Below, in pieces: positions 45,385-57,202 of a DNA stretch of 64,000 bases. Origin of the DNA: Anniella stebbinsi (lineage: Eukaryota > Chordata > Lepidosauria > Squamata > Anniellidae); the NCBI GenBank assembly GCA_029215795.1, contig JARDYH010000001.1:399999154-400063153 (forward strand), given 5' to 3'. Under the pieces are notes generated by a model that worked only from the letters and a program-made list of their open reading frames with translations, had not been told where the DNA came from and did no database searches. The position numbers and the translations under genes were made by a program. Position 1 is the stretch's first letter. Each line of letters opens with the position of its first letter.

Positions 45385-45545
45385 TCTTATTCTTATTCTT
45401 ATTTATTCCATTTATATACCGCCCCATAGCCAAAGCTCTCTGGGCGGTTTACAAAAATTAAAAACATTGAACATTAAAAAAACACCGATATACAAAATTT
45501 TAAACCATAAAAACCATAAAAACAAGTTATAATTACAACTTAAGG
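45385..45545 (-). mobile_element. L2-type 3' end abutting the preceding LINE fragment
   Basis: TATACCGCCCCATAGCC and AGCTCTCTGGGCGGTTTAC are the antisense 3' UTR of the intact copy. A (TTATTC)n end at 45378-45402 marks the junction, so one element inserted at or next to the other. Confidence 0.8.
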
Positions 45546-46083
45546 AGTAGCATGGTTTATCTGTATTTTTTGTTTTCTTTTTGGCTGTGTGCCATGTTTC
45601 CGGAGAATGCCCAAGACCAGTAAGGCATGAAACCCCCCTCCGCCCCGCTCCCTTTGATGCAGTCACTGACTTCACAGCTTTAACTTGGCAGGGCTCCATC
45701 CACCTTAATCCATTCTGCAGTTTGTAAGCACTCAGCCGAGAGAGCGCAAGAGGGCAGGGAGCCAAAGAGGTTGGAGTCTTTGAACTTCAGCATTTTCCTC
45801 TCCTTTCCGCTTCCAGGGCTGGGCTTCACCCTGCCAGTCACGCCCTGCAGTACCGGCTCCATTAACTAGACAGCCTCTTTCATTGACTGCTGGAAAATAT
45901 TTGGCCAAGTCTCGTGGTCCTTTGGACTGGTAAATATTGATTCAATTCCTCCCCGTTTTTTCCTGCTGAATGAATAACCCTTGTTTTTGCCGCATGTCGA
46001 AGCAGCACCTTTTCCTGCATGTTAACAGCTGTGCTGTGTCTTTTGCTGGTCACCCTCCCACCACCAGCTGGCTAAAAGCTAAA
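45546..46083. other. No gene seen
   Basis: Unique-looking, no domain. Confidence 0.3.
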
Positions 46084-46093
46084 TGCAGGGATG

Positions 46094-46170
46094 GGTCATA
46101 GGTCATAAGTAGAGAAGCCGCTTTGCATGCAGAAGGTTCGAATTCCTGGCATCTCCGATTAGAAGTATCA
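46094..46170 (+). mobile_element. SINE with tRNA-Ala-like head, degraded
   Basis: CTTTGCATGCAGAAGGTTCG and AATTCCTGGCATCTCCG match the anticodon-arm to B-box region of the other copies. The A box is decayed. Confidence 0.6.
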
Positions 46171-46287
46171 GGTAGAAGGTCCAATGGTGGTCGGCGCCTG
46201 TTGGGACCAGTAGAGCGGAGAACAGGGCAGATATTTAATATGAGCTTGCCAGAGGAGGACAGGAGAAGATCATGTTTGGCATGCAGC

Positions 46288-46349
46288 AAAGAGATCCCTA
46301 CACAACCAGGTACAGCTGCATATGTACCTGGTTGTATAGGGATCTCTTT
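46288..46349. other. 62-nt hairpin, 26-bp arms with one mismatch
   Basis: The arms 46288-46313 and 46324-46349 (AAAGAGATCCCTACACAACC and its complement) enclose a 10-base loop. The size is within the range of small foldback elements or microRNA precursors. Expression is unknown. Confidence 0.85.
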
Positions 46350-46375
46350 ACCATAAGTCCAGCAGATAGGCTCGT

Positions 46376-47190
46376 TCACTGTTCTGGATGGGGTTACACT
46401 CCCTCTAAACGACCAGGTCCATAGTTTGGAGGTAGTCCTAAATCCATCATTGTTGCTGGAGGCCCAAGTGGCCATGACATCTCAGAGTGTCTTCCATCAG
46501 CTTTGGCTGGTTCATCAACTACGGCTTCTTCTGGACAGGGATAGCTTGGCCATAGTGGTACAGGCATTAGTAACCTCGTGACTGGATTACTGCAAGGCTG
46601 CCCTTAAAGCTGTTCTGGAAGCTCGAGCTAGTGAAGAATGCAGCAGCTCAGCTGTTGTTGGGAGCTGCCCCTTTTCAGCATGCAACTCCTTTGCTGAGGG
46701 AACTACCCTGGCTGCCTATTTGCTACTGGACCAGGTTTAAGGGTTTGGTACTAGTGTACAAAGTCCTAAACAACTTGGGACCAGGATACCTGAGAGAGAG
46801 CCTTCTCCCTTACTAACCTGCCGGGTCACTGAGGTCATCAGAGGGCAAGTTCCTGGTGGTTCCACATGAACCTACTGGAGTCTACCCAGAGAAGAGCTTC
46901 TGTGTGGTGGCCCCCTTTCTATGGAACTCCCTGCCTCTGGAGGTCAGGCAGGTGCCAAAACGATGTTGCTTCCGGTGCCTTCTGAAAACAGTCCTATTTC
47001 AGGAAGCATTCCTCAAACAAGCAGGCACTTTTTAATTGGTGTTTTATTGGTGCTCTGTTTTTAAAATAACTGTTTTTAATATGGTGTTTTTATCTTCTTT
47101 TAAAAATGTTTTTAATGTTTTGCCCTTATGTTCACTGTTCCAGAATCTGTCTTAGATGTGGAGCGGTATGGAATAAATAATTTTTTTAAA
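46376..47190 (+). pseudogene. LINE 3' portion (CR1/L2 group), multiply broken
   Basis: The translation in pieces shows VLDGVTLPLN, SLEVVLNPSLLLEAQV, LDYCKAALK, LVKNAAAQLLLGAAPFQHAT and LLRELPWLPICYWTRFKGLV LVYKVLNNLGPGYL. The 3' end reads TTAGATGTGGAGCGGTATGG AATAAATAA. At least two frame breaks. Confidence 0.85.
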
Positions 47191-47520
47191 AAAAATAAGT
47201 GGGTGAAGGACTGTTGGAAGTCCACTGACCCACTTTCTCCAACATAGAACTGCCTCTGGTCTCTGCTTGAGACCCCGAAGAGCAATTTCCAGTTGGAATA
47301 GATAATATTAGGCCAGATGGATGAATAGTTTGACCTGCTATGAGGCCATTTGCTATGTTCACTTTGAATTGATACACCTCTCCTCCATGCTGCTTTCGTG
47401 GGAGCAATTTATTTATTTATTTTTGGCTGTAAAAGTTGTCATCGGACTTCTTGATTTTGACATCCCTATATATAGACAACCAGCAATATTATGATACCCC
47501 AACTTTTAAAAGTGGGACAC

Positions 47521-47597
47521 AAACTACATTCATATCACAAAGACGTAAACTATGTTCGTATCACAAAGACGTAAACTAAGTTTGTATCACCAATATG
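47521..47597. repeat. 26-bp tandem repeat, three units
   Basis: AAACTACATTCATATCACAA AGACGT, then AAACTATGTTCGTATC.., then AAACTAAGTTTGTATC... Units at 47521-47546, 47547-47572 and 47573-47597. Confidence 0.85.
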
Positions 47598-50500
47598 CTT
47601 GTCAATTAAATGTAGTTAAACTTCAACGTTAAACAGTTATTCATTTTGTTTTGCTGGAACGCTGAGTTTCCACAGGGTCTTTTCCTGAAAGAAATACAGT
47701 GATTTCTAAAGTGGAGCTGTCCAGGGAATTTTTTGTTCCAGGAGTGTCTGAAGAGAAGCGCCATTTGTACAAAATACAAATCTAGTTTTTGCATATGCAT
47801 ATATCTTTATATAAACCCCATCTTTCTCTTCCTCCCCCCTCACTCCACTTTCTACTTTGTCTTCCCCACAATCCAGCCACAGACCCAAACCATAAGCTCT
47901 TCCTTGGGAGAACGAGGCAATGAGAAGTTTAAGCATCATGGGTTTCTAAAAGTGTTAAAAGGAAGATAAACTATGAAGCCTTAACGCTGGTGTGAAAAGA
48001 GCTTAGTGAAAATTTTCTTTCTTGAAACACTCTCCAGAACAAGGAGCGAGTTTACAGCCACATGGCAGACAAAAAAAAAAATTATTTGGACTCTATGAAG
48101 TGTATGAAGAAAGGCCTAAGGATTTTTCGTGTATATGAAAAGCTTTTGAGGTTCAAATAGAATTGAAGGACTACTCATTTATACCACACAGTTTATGGGC
48201 ACAATATGAGCCAAAGGTTTCCTGCACAAGCAGGCAAGGAATGTGCAAGAGCTCTTGCATCGCTCCCATTTCTTCAACAAGGCCTGTGCAGGAAGACTTC
48301 ATGGGGGATTGTGTCCAAGGTCATCTTCTTTATGACATCTCCTCTTTAGGCCAAAATCCTATGATCCTTGGGAGGGATTTGGTGGGTCTCCCTTTCCATG
48401 AGAGGCCTGCAGTTAGAGGAAGTTGCAGGCATGAAAGCCTTGTGGGTCCACCATTGGCGCTCCAATGTCATTACTAGTCAATAAGGGACATGTTGGAGTA
48501 GGACCATTTCCAGAAATGGCCCTTGATGGCCGTCGTAGTTTATGACCTTAGATTGAGGAAATGACAGAGTTTCCATCTTCGTTTAAAATGGCGGCTCTCA
48601 GGTAAATCCCACAGCAGGTTCAGGGGGTTCAGCAGGGAGTCCGATGGACTCCTCATCAGCCTCAAGCCTGGCTTTCTCAGGTGCCCGCAATGGCCAACCT
48701 GTTTCAGGAATCCAGATCTCGCTTTGGATCTGGAACTGAAGTGGATCAGCTTGGGCCCAAAGCGGCCCAAGTCAGAACAGGGCCAATTCGGAAGCTCCAA
48801 ATTGGTCTCTGAAGTGAATCGGGGGGGGGGGGGGAGAATGCACACCCCTTGTATTTGCTTTGGTAACCACAGGTGGCTTTCTAGCTGTTAAGGCCTTGTG
48901 GGGAGAAATTGGGAGTTTTCAGTTGGATCTTCCAGCAGCCAAGCTCCAGAAGTTCATTCCTGTGCAACCAACCCTCTGTTTCCATTGCAAGCCGGGCAGG
49001 CTAAACTCTGTGCTTCAAGAGCACCATCTAGGCTGCAGTTCCAGTTTGCTTAAAAATTCCATCAGCTGATCCCCAAGAGGGATCAGGTCCTGCCCACCAG
49101 GACCTATAAAAGTCCTGCCCTTGACACTTGCTCCTCAGCCAAAGCAACTTGACCCTGGGGTTACAACAGTAAGTAAACACCTGTTCCCATTGACAGCTTG
49201 CCACTATGGCTCATTGCCTACTGTCTTATACCAGCTAAGCATGGGGCTCCTGGGGAAAACTGGGTCTCAGCAGTGGTACTGCACAGTCGGGTTAGGCAAA
49301 ACAGGTTCCCAACCAAAAAGCAAGGTCTGTCAGGACCCTGGACAGGTCACTGGCTGAAACTCACCCACAAAGACCAGTTGTCTCAGCAACATACAGAGGC
49401 CTTCTGACACCTTTTGAAGGCTGGCAGATCTGGACCTACTGTTAACTCCATCCTCTCTGATAAGCTGTCCACTTCTTGAAGGGCTGGTGTCCAATTCTGC
49501 AGCTCCTGGTTCCTATGGCATGGAGATGATGAGGAGTACACTGGAGGAATGCCCTCTGAGTTTGAGGAGTCTGGTAGAGCTGCATCCTCCGGTCTGGAAG
49601 GCCACAGAGCAACAGATGATGGGTTAGGGGATGAAGCTTCCTTCATCTCTGTGTTCTTCTTTAAGACAGAGTGGGGATCAGGACCACTGATATCTGCCTG
49701 GCTTTGATCTTACACCTCAGCTGCTACCTGTTCTGAACCACACACCAGCTTGCAGCCTTCTTTTTCAGAAAGACATCTCCACCCAGTCCCACCACCCAGC
49801 CCAGTCTCAAAAGCAGATGCATGTTTGGGTGAAGGGGAATCAGGTAGCTGAGTATATGGATTTAATAGAAGGTGTGGGAACCAAAGAGGGCAAATTTCAC
49901 AGATTCTTTACCATGGGAGGTGAGCAGGCCTAGTCCAGAGATCCATGCCCCCATCATCTGAAAATTCTCATTTCTCCCACCCCCTTTCTTTTTTAAAAGT
50001 GCTTTTACACTGCTATAGAGTATTGGAATCATGGTATATAATTATATACTGAATCTATAACTTTAATTTGTAATTACACATCATCATGGACTTAAACTGC
50101 ATTGTTATAAGAACAGAGTATAATTTAAAATTATCCATTATCCATTCCCCCCCCCCATTGCTCATCTGCTTCATAGTGGCTAATTACTCCTTTGTAACAG
50201 CTCTCTGAATTGCATGGGTGCAATTCAACAAGCTGGGGACACTCTAAAGCTGTTGGAAAAGCTTTCCATCTCTTGAGAACAGGAAGTTCTGAGCCTGGCA
50301 GATTTTAACTTTTGAGAGGACAAAAAAAAGCCTGTTTGGTGCTCCCAGGGGGGACAAAGCCTTCAGCATGGAGTAAATCCTCCGACTTCAATATGCAACA
50401 ATAGAACTTTTGGCTGCTGGCATGGATATGCCACTGTGGAAGATTTGCAGAAGTTGGAACCATAAGCAGATCTGTGTGAATTTTAGTTAGCTGTTTGGCC

Positions 50501-52420
50501 ATTCAGATCCTGACTTCCTACCAATTGTTGTCCAAAGTGTCTTATAAACTGAAAGCTACGAAATTCACATTACGAACAAGAAACAAATTAAGAATGCTCC
50601 CAGCATTCTCTTTTATCCAAATTTATTCCCAGATCTCAGAGTTCGGAACATGGGCTTGTTTGTGAAGTTCAGCTGAAGTGTTAGGAATTTCTCCGTTGTT
50701 CTATATTTATTTCTGAATTTTGTGCAAAATGCTCTGTATGCTCTGTTTGCTGTAGCTTTCTTCTCACCCTTTTGCACCTTGTCCCCACCTTCTATGCTAC
50801 CCATGTGGGAAGAATTTTGTCCAGTGACTGTTTTGATACGAACTCACCAAGTTCACAATTTCCTGGATCGATATCTGAGCCACAATGCTGCCAGTTACCC
50901 TTCTGTATTGGCACTTTTCAGAATTTTGTCATGCGATTCTACAAAGAAAAGAAAATGTTCAGGAATGCATTTATTAGCAGAGGGAAAACACACAAAAGAG
51001 CATTAAATGAGGGGAAACTGCTCGCAAGAACTTCATCCGTTAGGCGAAACTACATTAAAAATTGAATATGAGGGAAATAGAGGGACAAGTTTTCAAATGG
51101 GCCGGCAGCTGCTCTACTTGGGTTCATATAAAGCCAGTCATCTTAGAATTCTCTTGGAGCTCATACAAAGGGCCAAACCACCTCATCTTACTGTTGCCTG
51201 TATCCTCTTTCCAATCAGTAAAGGGAATTGTATTGCTCCAGATGGGTGGGTGAGTGTTAAAGCGACCACCTGCATGGGCAGAACCCAAGTTGCGAAAACC
51301 AGCGGCGCAAGGCTGGATTCCCCCCCCCCAATTTCTTTTTGTCTGAAGTCGTCCAAAGTGGAAGGTAAAGTGATGCGCTAGACAATGAATCAAGTAGCAG
51401 GCGAGGCATGCTCGGTGGATTGATTCCCCTCAGGAAGTTGCACATTTTACAGCCAAGTAGCTCCGTCTGTATCTAGCACAGGCTAAATGAATTGTTCCCA
51501 TTAGGGAGCGCCTCCCATCGGAGGAGCCTCTGTTCTTTGAATGTCACCGGGAAGAAAATGTCCACGGCTCGTTCAGAGGGCGTCCGCTACTTCTGGCAAT
51601 ATTTTACTGTCACCGCCGCAGCTCACATAAAAATGATGACTCGCAGGAAGATAAAGAGCTTTAGACCAAAACGTATCAGGAGGAGGAGGAGGGTCTTGGT
51701 AGTGCGGTAGCACAATCGCGGATCCAAGAATCCATGGAGACCCATATTTTATCCTCTCTGTGGTGGCCTAAAATGCGCAGCCTTCCCCAGCCTGGTGCTT
51801 TCCATATGTCTTGACCTACAGTTCCCATTTTCCCCAGCCAACATGGCCATTGCGGGATGAGTATTCATTCAAAGGAAAAGGGAAGCTATGCACATTTCTC
51901 CTCCCTTTTCCTTGTGAATTTCCTGTCTAGATCTTTTCTTTTTTATAGGACGCGGGTTTGTTGTTGGTTTGGTTCCTAAAATAGTCAGCAGAGATGTTGA
52001 ATTTGGTCCGATTAGCTTGGTGTGAGGGGCGTTTCCAGATCAGGTCGCTGGATATGGGCGATCCAGTTTTCTCCGGCCCATTTTTGGAGCGTGGACCACA
52101 TGTGCTGAAGCCCAGTTTGTGTCACGAAGAGTGCTGGGTACTAAAATGCTTTGGAGCACCTGCACAAGGTCGGCATGTCCCAGGTGGCTGTGTGTCATGG
52201 GAGATGTAGTCTCCATTTTGCCTAGCAGCTGCTTCAGATTAATGGCACACGCAAGATCTTGAGAGCATCCTACAGCCTTCTCTGTGTGCAGTCCTCTCCT
52301 TGATGAATGGCAAGTGAATGACTAAATTCATTCTTCCGGTCAGGGCATGCATAATCTCTCTACCCCAAAGTGCAATGTTTTGCTACCCCACACAAAAGGG
52401 TTGATTTGTGTCCCAAATTG
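47598..52420. other. Long stretch without a supportable gene
   Basis: Mostly unique-looking. Homopolymer tracts at 48825-48834 and 50148-50156. 48690-48850 has GGATCTGGAACTGAAGTGG and TGCACACCCC, a possible remnant of the 42493-type element. 51420-51720 is repeat-free with an open frame ending RPKRIRRRRRVLVVR, but no domain and no splice support. Confidence 0.35.
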
Positions 52421-52659
52421 GAGAGTCAGTGTGGTGTAGTGGTTAGAGTATTGGACTAGGACTCGGGAGACCCAGGTTCTAGTCCCCACTTGGCCATGGA
52501 AACTCACTGGGAGTCTTTGGGCCAGTCACGGACTCTCAGCCCAACCTACCTCTCAGGGTTGTTGTTGTGAGGATAAAATGGAGGGGAGGAGGAGGGTTAT
52601 GTACGCTGCCTTGGGTTCCTTGGTAGAAAAAAGGCAGAATAAAAATGCAATAAATAAAT
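52421..52659 (+). mobile_element. tRNA-headed SINE (GTGGTTAGAGTG head), best copy
   Basis: GTGTGGTGTAGTGGTTAGAG (A box region), CCAGGTTCTAGTCCCC (B box), CTCAGCCCAACCTACCTCTC, GTTGTGAGGATAAAATGG and GCAATAAATAAA end. The least decayed of the four copies. Confidence 0.9.
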
Positions 52660-55080
52660 TCCCAGGCCACCCAAAGCATGAATTGCCACTGCAATCTAAT
52701 CAACTGGACGAGGAACTCCAGCTCCTTAACCTATGACTGGAATGCTGAAACCTCTTATCTCGAGGGCCGAAATTTTATTTCGGAGAAGCTTTCAGTGGCC
52801 ATGTTCCAGTTGGAGATGGAACTGAAGGCCAAAGGGGTGGGGCCAAGTGTCAAGGGGGTGGAGCCAAAACACCAGCCTATTTTAGCTTAAAGCTCTTACC
52901 ACCAATACCTAAGCCTTAGGGAAGGTATTTTAGAATAAGCAGGAAACATGCAGAAGCCAGGAAAGGGGATGTTGGGGGAAAGGGGATGTTGGGGGAAAGG
53001 AGGTGGAGCCAGGGAAAGAGGGCATGGTTATGTGGGGACCACCGGAGGACTGGATTTCACCCACGGGCCTGAGGTTGTGCACCCCTGATCTATAGGGTAG
53101 ACTCTAGTGCTTCCTTCCCAAACCTGCTGCCCTCCAGATGCTGGCTGGGGTTGATGGGAGTTGTAACCTCACATATTTGGAGGACACCAGGGTGGGGACG
53201 GCTGCCATATATCTTCAGTGCAGCTCACAGCTGGTTATATAAGGAGCGGGTGGTAGAAGGTGGGTGTGAATTCACACTCTGTCTCCTTCCTGCCTCCCAA
53301 ACACTCAGAGAAAGGAAACAGGTTGCCTTTGGGATTTCCAAACAATTGTGCATGATTGCATGGGGAGGGCGGTCATGTCATGTCCACATAAGAACAACAG
53401 AGCAACCCAAAGTACGCCCATCCAGTCCAGCGTTCTGCTTTCCAGCCAAGCGCCTGCAAGAGAGATATTTGTTCCGCTGCTATTGCTGCACAGCAAATAG
53501 AATTCCATGGTATACTGTTTCTGAACATAGAGGTTCTATCTGCTAACCATGACCATTGCCGCTTGAAAGATGGTGAATGTGCCTAATCCCCTTCAAAACC
53601 CACCCTCTGAGCCAGTATCTGTCAAGGAATCCTAGAGCAGCAAATACCATGATTTTTTTACGCGTTGTGTCAAGAAGGCTTCCTGTTGCTCTTTCCCCAT
53701 CACGCAAAAGATTTGGGGAGACATAGAAAATTGTAAAAACAAGAACTTGTGCGCCATTAAGGATTCGTCAAAAGCCTCCTCCTCTCTAAAGCTTCAATGC
53801 CCGGCGTCTATACTGTCCTTCGTTCTTGCGACTGATGGATTGCATAATTTATTCCCCCTTGGAATGAACTATAAGCATTAGTGTCCATTAACAACTCTCT
53901 CTTTTTCTCCACCAACAAAGTGACCAAAATGATTTGAAGCACTGTCAGTAATATGGACTGATGATCATTAATTGCCTTTTTGTCCTAAGCAAGGGCATGG
54001 CTTCATACCCACAGTTTCAGTTCAGGCCAGCCAAAGAGAGTTTCCTTCCCATGTTCAAATTAGAGTTTTGCTTGCATTTTCATGCCAACCTACCTGATTT
54101 CACACCCTTGAACCAATACGTGGACTGAAACTCAGAGACCCTTAGAAATTCGTGCTTTTCCTAATTTTGTCATGAAGCTCTCCAGGCAAAATGTGCATAC
54201 CAAAATTGGTTCCCCAGAAGCCTCCTTGCCCTGGCTTCAGCCTATTTTCCTTGGCCACCAATTGTTTGGTAGTTTTCCTGCTTTTGTGCCCTGTTTTCCC
54301 CATTCTAAGAGTTTGAAAGACTTATCCTAAAACTGCGTTACTAGCAGTAAGAGCTTTATCAGTGGAACTATGCTGGTATTTTTGCCCCGCCCCTTTTGTC
54401 TTTGGCTCCACCCTCACTGGAACACTGTTCCTTGGAATTTAATTTGGCCCATGGATTGAAAGGGGTTCCCCATCCCTGCTCCGGTCTTGGCCAACCTCTC
54501 CCCTGACTTCCTTTCTCCGCATTTTCTTTTAAGATGAGTTTTAACAAGACTGAAAAATCACGTGATCTATTCCCAAAGCTGGACTCCTTTGGATTTTGTA
54601 TTGAGCATTGTTAGCCAGTCAAAGAGCATATCTTCCTGTCTGACTTCGCTCCAGTCTATTCTTCTGCATTGCTGGGCTCTCTCTAAGCGCAAGAGTCTTC
54701 TGTGTAATCTACCATCTTAATTGCCGGCTTCTGATACCACTCGAAGTGAAACAGAAGTGTGCGCCCGAGGAAACACAGTGGTGTCTGGGAGACCGTACTA
54801 TGTTTTCTTTCTGATTCATGTTAGCCATATCAGGCAAAAGGCGGAGAGGTTTTAATGAAAGGTTTATATATCTGAAGGAGCGTTCACCCTTGGCACAAGA
54901 AACACATGAAATATCCGAAAAACTCAAGGGTAGAATTAAAAAACAAAAACTGAGAGCATAAGGATCAACTTGCTAATTCCGAACAAAAAGCACAATTAGC
55001 CCCAGTATACTGTTTCTGACAGCAGCAGCCTGATAGCTCTAGGACCCTTGCAGTAGGCTGCCTCTCTTGTTTGTCTAAAA
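52660..55080. other. No gene seen; repeat remnant and possible conserved block
   Basis: 53110-53205 is a GATGGGAGTTGTAACC palindromic-repeat remnant. 53670-53990 and 54530-54960 are repeat-free and AT-rich, with words such as GATCATTAATTGCC; they may be conserved non-coding DNA. Confidence 0.35.
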
Positions 55081-55218
55081 CTGGGGTGGGCAATTTGTGG
55101 TCCTCCAGATGTCTTGGTCTTCAACTCCCATCAAGACCAAGCCAGCATATCGAAGGGTGAGGAACGATGGATGTTGTATGCCAAAACATCTGGAGGGCCA
55201 CCAGTTGCCCACTACCTG
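55081..55218. mobile_element. Palindromic hAT-like MITE with 8-bp duplication
   Basis: CTGGGGTGGGCAATTTGTGG and CCACCAGTTGCCCACTACC ends are inverted. The flanks GTCTAAAA (55073-55080) and ATCTAAAA (55219-55226) match at seven of eight positions. Inside are CTTCAACTCCCATC and GGATGTTGTATGCC inverted blocks. Confidence 0.85.
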
Positions 55219-56290
55219 ATCTAAAACAACTAGGGTGCAGAGGTATACTGCTCCTTGGTATGGAGGCTTTGGGGCTCCTAGCCATCAAAAGACCTTATCA
55301 TGATTTATTATTACAATTATTTAGCCTTGCAGCATCAAAGATAACATAAAAGGTTGTTCGCAAGATTCGCTCCTCTCATCCTTCGATAAAGCTGTCCAAA
55401 GCTCAGACTGCATGCAATGGGTTTGTTTCACCTTGTATAAAACAAGAGTGGAGGCCCAATATGCCACAATGCCTTCAGCAACTGCCACTCTCTGGGTGGT
55501 CATTTGAGGACCCTGGGTTTGTGGGACCCCAGAAGTTGGCCCCAAAATCCAGCCCTCTTGGCGCCAATGCTATGATCGCACTTAAACATTCTTCTCTTTC
55601 CTTTTCTTTCCTCCTTTTGGGTGGAAAGCAAAGGCCCCCAAGCAGCGCACGTTGCAGAAAAGAGCTGTTTTATGTTTGGATGTGTTAATTCATTTAAAAG
55701 GAAGGCCCTGAAAGGCATGGCTAGTGCTTTTTGAAGTTGGTTAGTAAAGGTCAGGAAACGACTTCTTAAAAGGAAACTGTGGCTTGTCTGGTGAGTAGAA
55801 TTGGTTGTTGTTGTAAATATCACCCTATGTGTGTGGAGGGCGGAGGGGGCCGGAGGGCGTTTTCAGTTCAAAACAAAATCGCTTCTGCTCAAAACAATAG
55901 AGCGGCCTGCAAAGGACGATGTTATCCCTAAGAAGCTAACTCCCCCCCCAACAGTTTTCTTGTTGTTTCGTTTTGCATTGAACAATAATGTCAGATGCAA
56001 ATGCCTGAGCGATCGATGGTGCGATAACAGTAACATCGAAACATTTGTCCATGGCCATGTTACATTTCGGTATTTGCGTGACATTTCTTTTTTTGTTTTG
56101 CTTGGCTTTGAAGGGTGGCCCGTTGATGTTAGGAAGGCAATTTGCATTAGCAAAGTGACAACAGCTTGGTGGGAAGTGAGTGATTTGGACAGTGCTAATC
56201 CCCTGATGGTGCCCAATCTCTATTTTATTTCTTTGTTTCTTTGTGTAGTTTATTTCCTAGGGTGCAAGGCGGGTGAGCATCCAAGATGTG
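55219..56290. other. No gene supported; possible conserved non-coding DNA
   Basis: A 164-codon plus-strand frame (55801-56295) and a 117-codon minus-strand frame overlap over the same DNA. Neither has a domain. 55970-56210 is free of repeats. Confidence 0.3.
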
Positions 56291-56412
56291 CATGAAAAGG
56301 GAGAGAAATCTCAGGATGCCATATAAAGGTTTTCCCCCCAGGATGCTATAGAAAGGGCTTTTGTATAATAAACCTTTCTATGGCCTCCTGAGACTTCTCT
56401 CCCTTTTTTGTG
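56291..56412. other. Foldback with about 38-bp arms and an internal direct repeat
   Basis: AAAGGGAGAGAAATCTCAGG at 56296-56315 and its near-complement CCTGAGACTTCTCTCCCTTT at 56387-56406. CAGGATGCYATANAAAGG occurs twice directly (56312, 56339) and once inverted (about 56370). Confidence 0.8.
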
Positions 56413-56710
56413 CGTAATCCATTTCCTAGCCACCTTTCGATTCCACAGTCTTCCCAAGGCGGCTTACAGCACAGAAACAAGGCAACAAACATAGTAATAC
56501 ATTCTTAACTAGTTATAAACAATTGCAAATGCAACCATTGTGAAATGTAGCCTATACACACACACACACACACACACAGGTTGGATTGGTTTAATTCAGG
56601 TTCTTCAAACATGCATGCTAGTTGGTTGCTATAACAGGGCAGGGGCAGGCTGGGCATAGGGGAAGACTGGTGGATATATGTCACAGGCTGGATCTACCCT
56701 AGAGGCCAAA

Positions 56711-57202
56711 TTTATTTATTTTATTTATTATTGCATTTATATCCCGCCTTTTTTCCTCCAAGGAAGCCAAGGCATCATACATAATCCTCCTCCTCTCCAT
56801 TTTACCCTCACAACAACAACCCTGTGAGGTAGGTTGGGCTGAGAGTCCAATGGGTTTCCATAGCCAAGTGGGGACTAGAACCCATATCTCCCGACAATTA
56901 GTCATAGGCGTGTGCAGCTCATTTCATTAGGGTGTGCACCTTAAAGGCCCTGATTGGAGCAGTGACTGTGAGAAAGTGTGCTTTCCAGGGCCTTCTGAAA
57001 GTGTGTAGTTCTCCCAGGGATGCTAATGGCAGATTTCCGGAGGCTTTCCCATCCTTTTAAAAGCCCCAACTCAAGTGGGAGGGGGCAGGAAAACAGGGGT
57101 GCCCTGGGAAATTGGGATGTGCCTGGGCACACCCGGCACACCCTGTGTGCACGTCTATGCTCCTAGTCCAACACTTTAGCCACTACACCATGCTGGCTCT
57201 CT
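56711..57202 (-). mobile_element. tRNA-headed SINE interrupted by a DNA element
   Basis: The 3' and body part lies at 56711-56902 (TATCCCGCCTT, ACAACCCTGTGAGGTAGG, GGGGACTAGAACCC) and the head at 57161-57202 (CTAGTCCAACACTTTAGCC, CTACACCATGCTGGC). The inserted 56903-57160 breaks it between B box and A box. Confidence 0.88.
56903..57160. mobile_element. 258-bp DNA element nested in the SINE
   Basis: CATAGGCGTGTGCAGC at the left and GTGCACGTCTATG at the right are inverted. The SINE words on either side, CAATTAGT and CTCCTAGT, agree at five positions. The uninterrupted SINE reads GTCCTAGT there, so a decayed 8-bp duplication is likely. Confidence 0.8.

Noticed and set aside
51492..51710. Arg-rich short protein ending RPKRIRRRRRVLVVR
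   Set aside because: The run of Arg comes from a short AGGAGG repeat. No homology or exon borders can be shown.
55801..56295. 164-codon open frame on the plus strand
   Set aside because: No recognisable domain, low-complexity start, and it is overlapped by an equally open minus-strand frame. No splice or conservation evidence is available.
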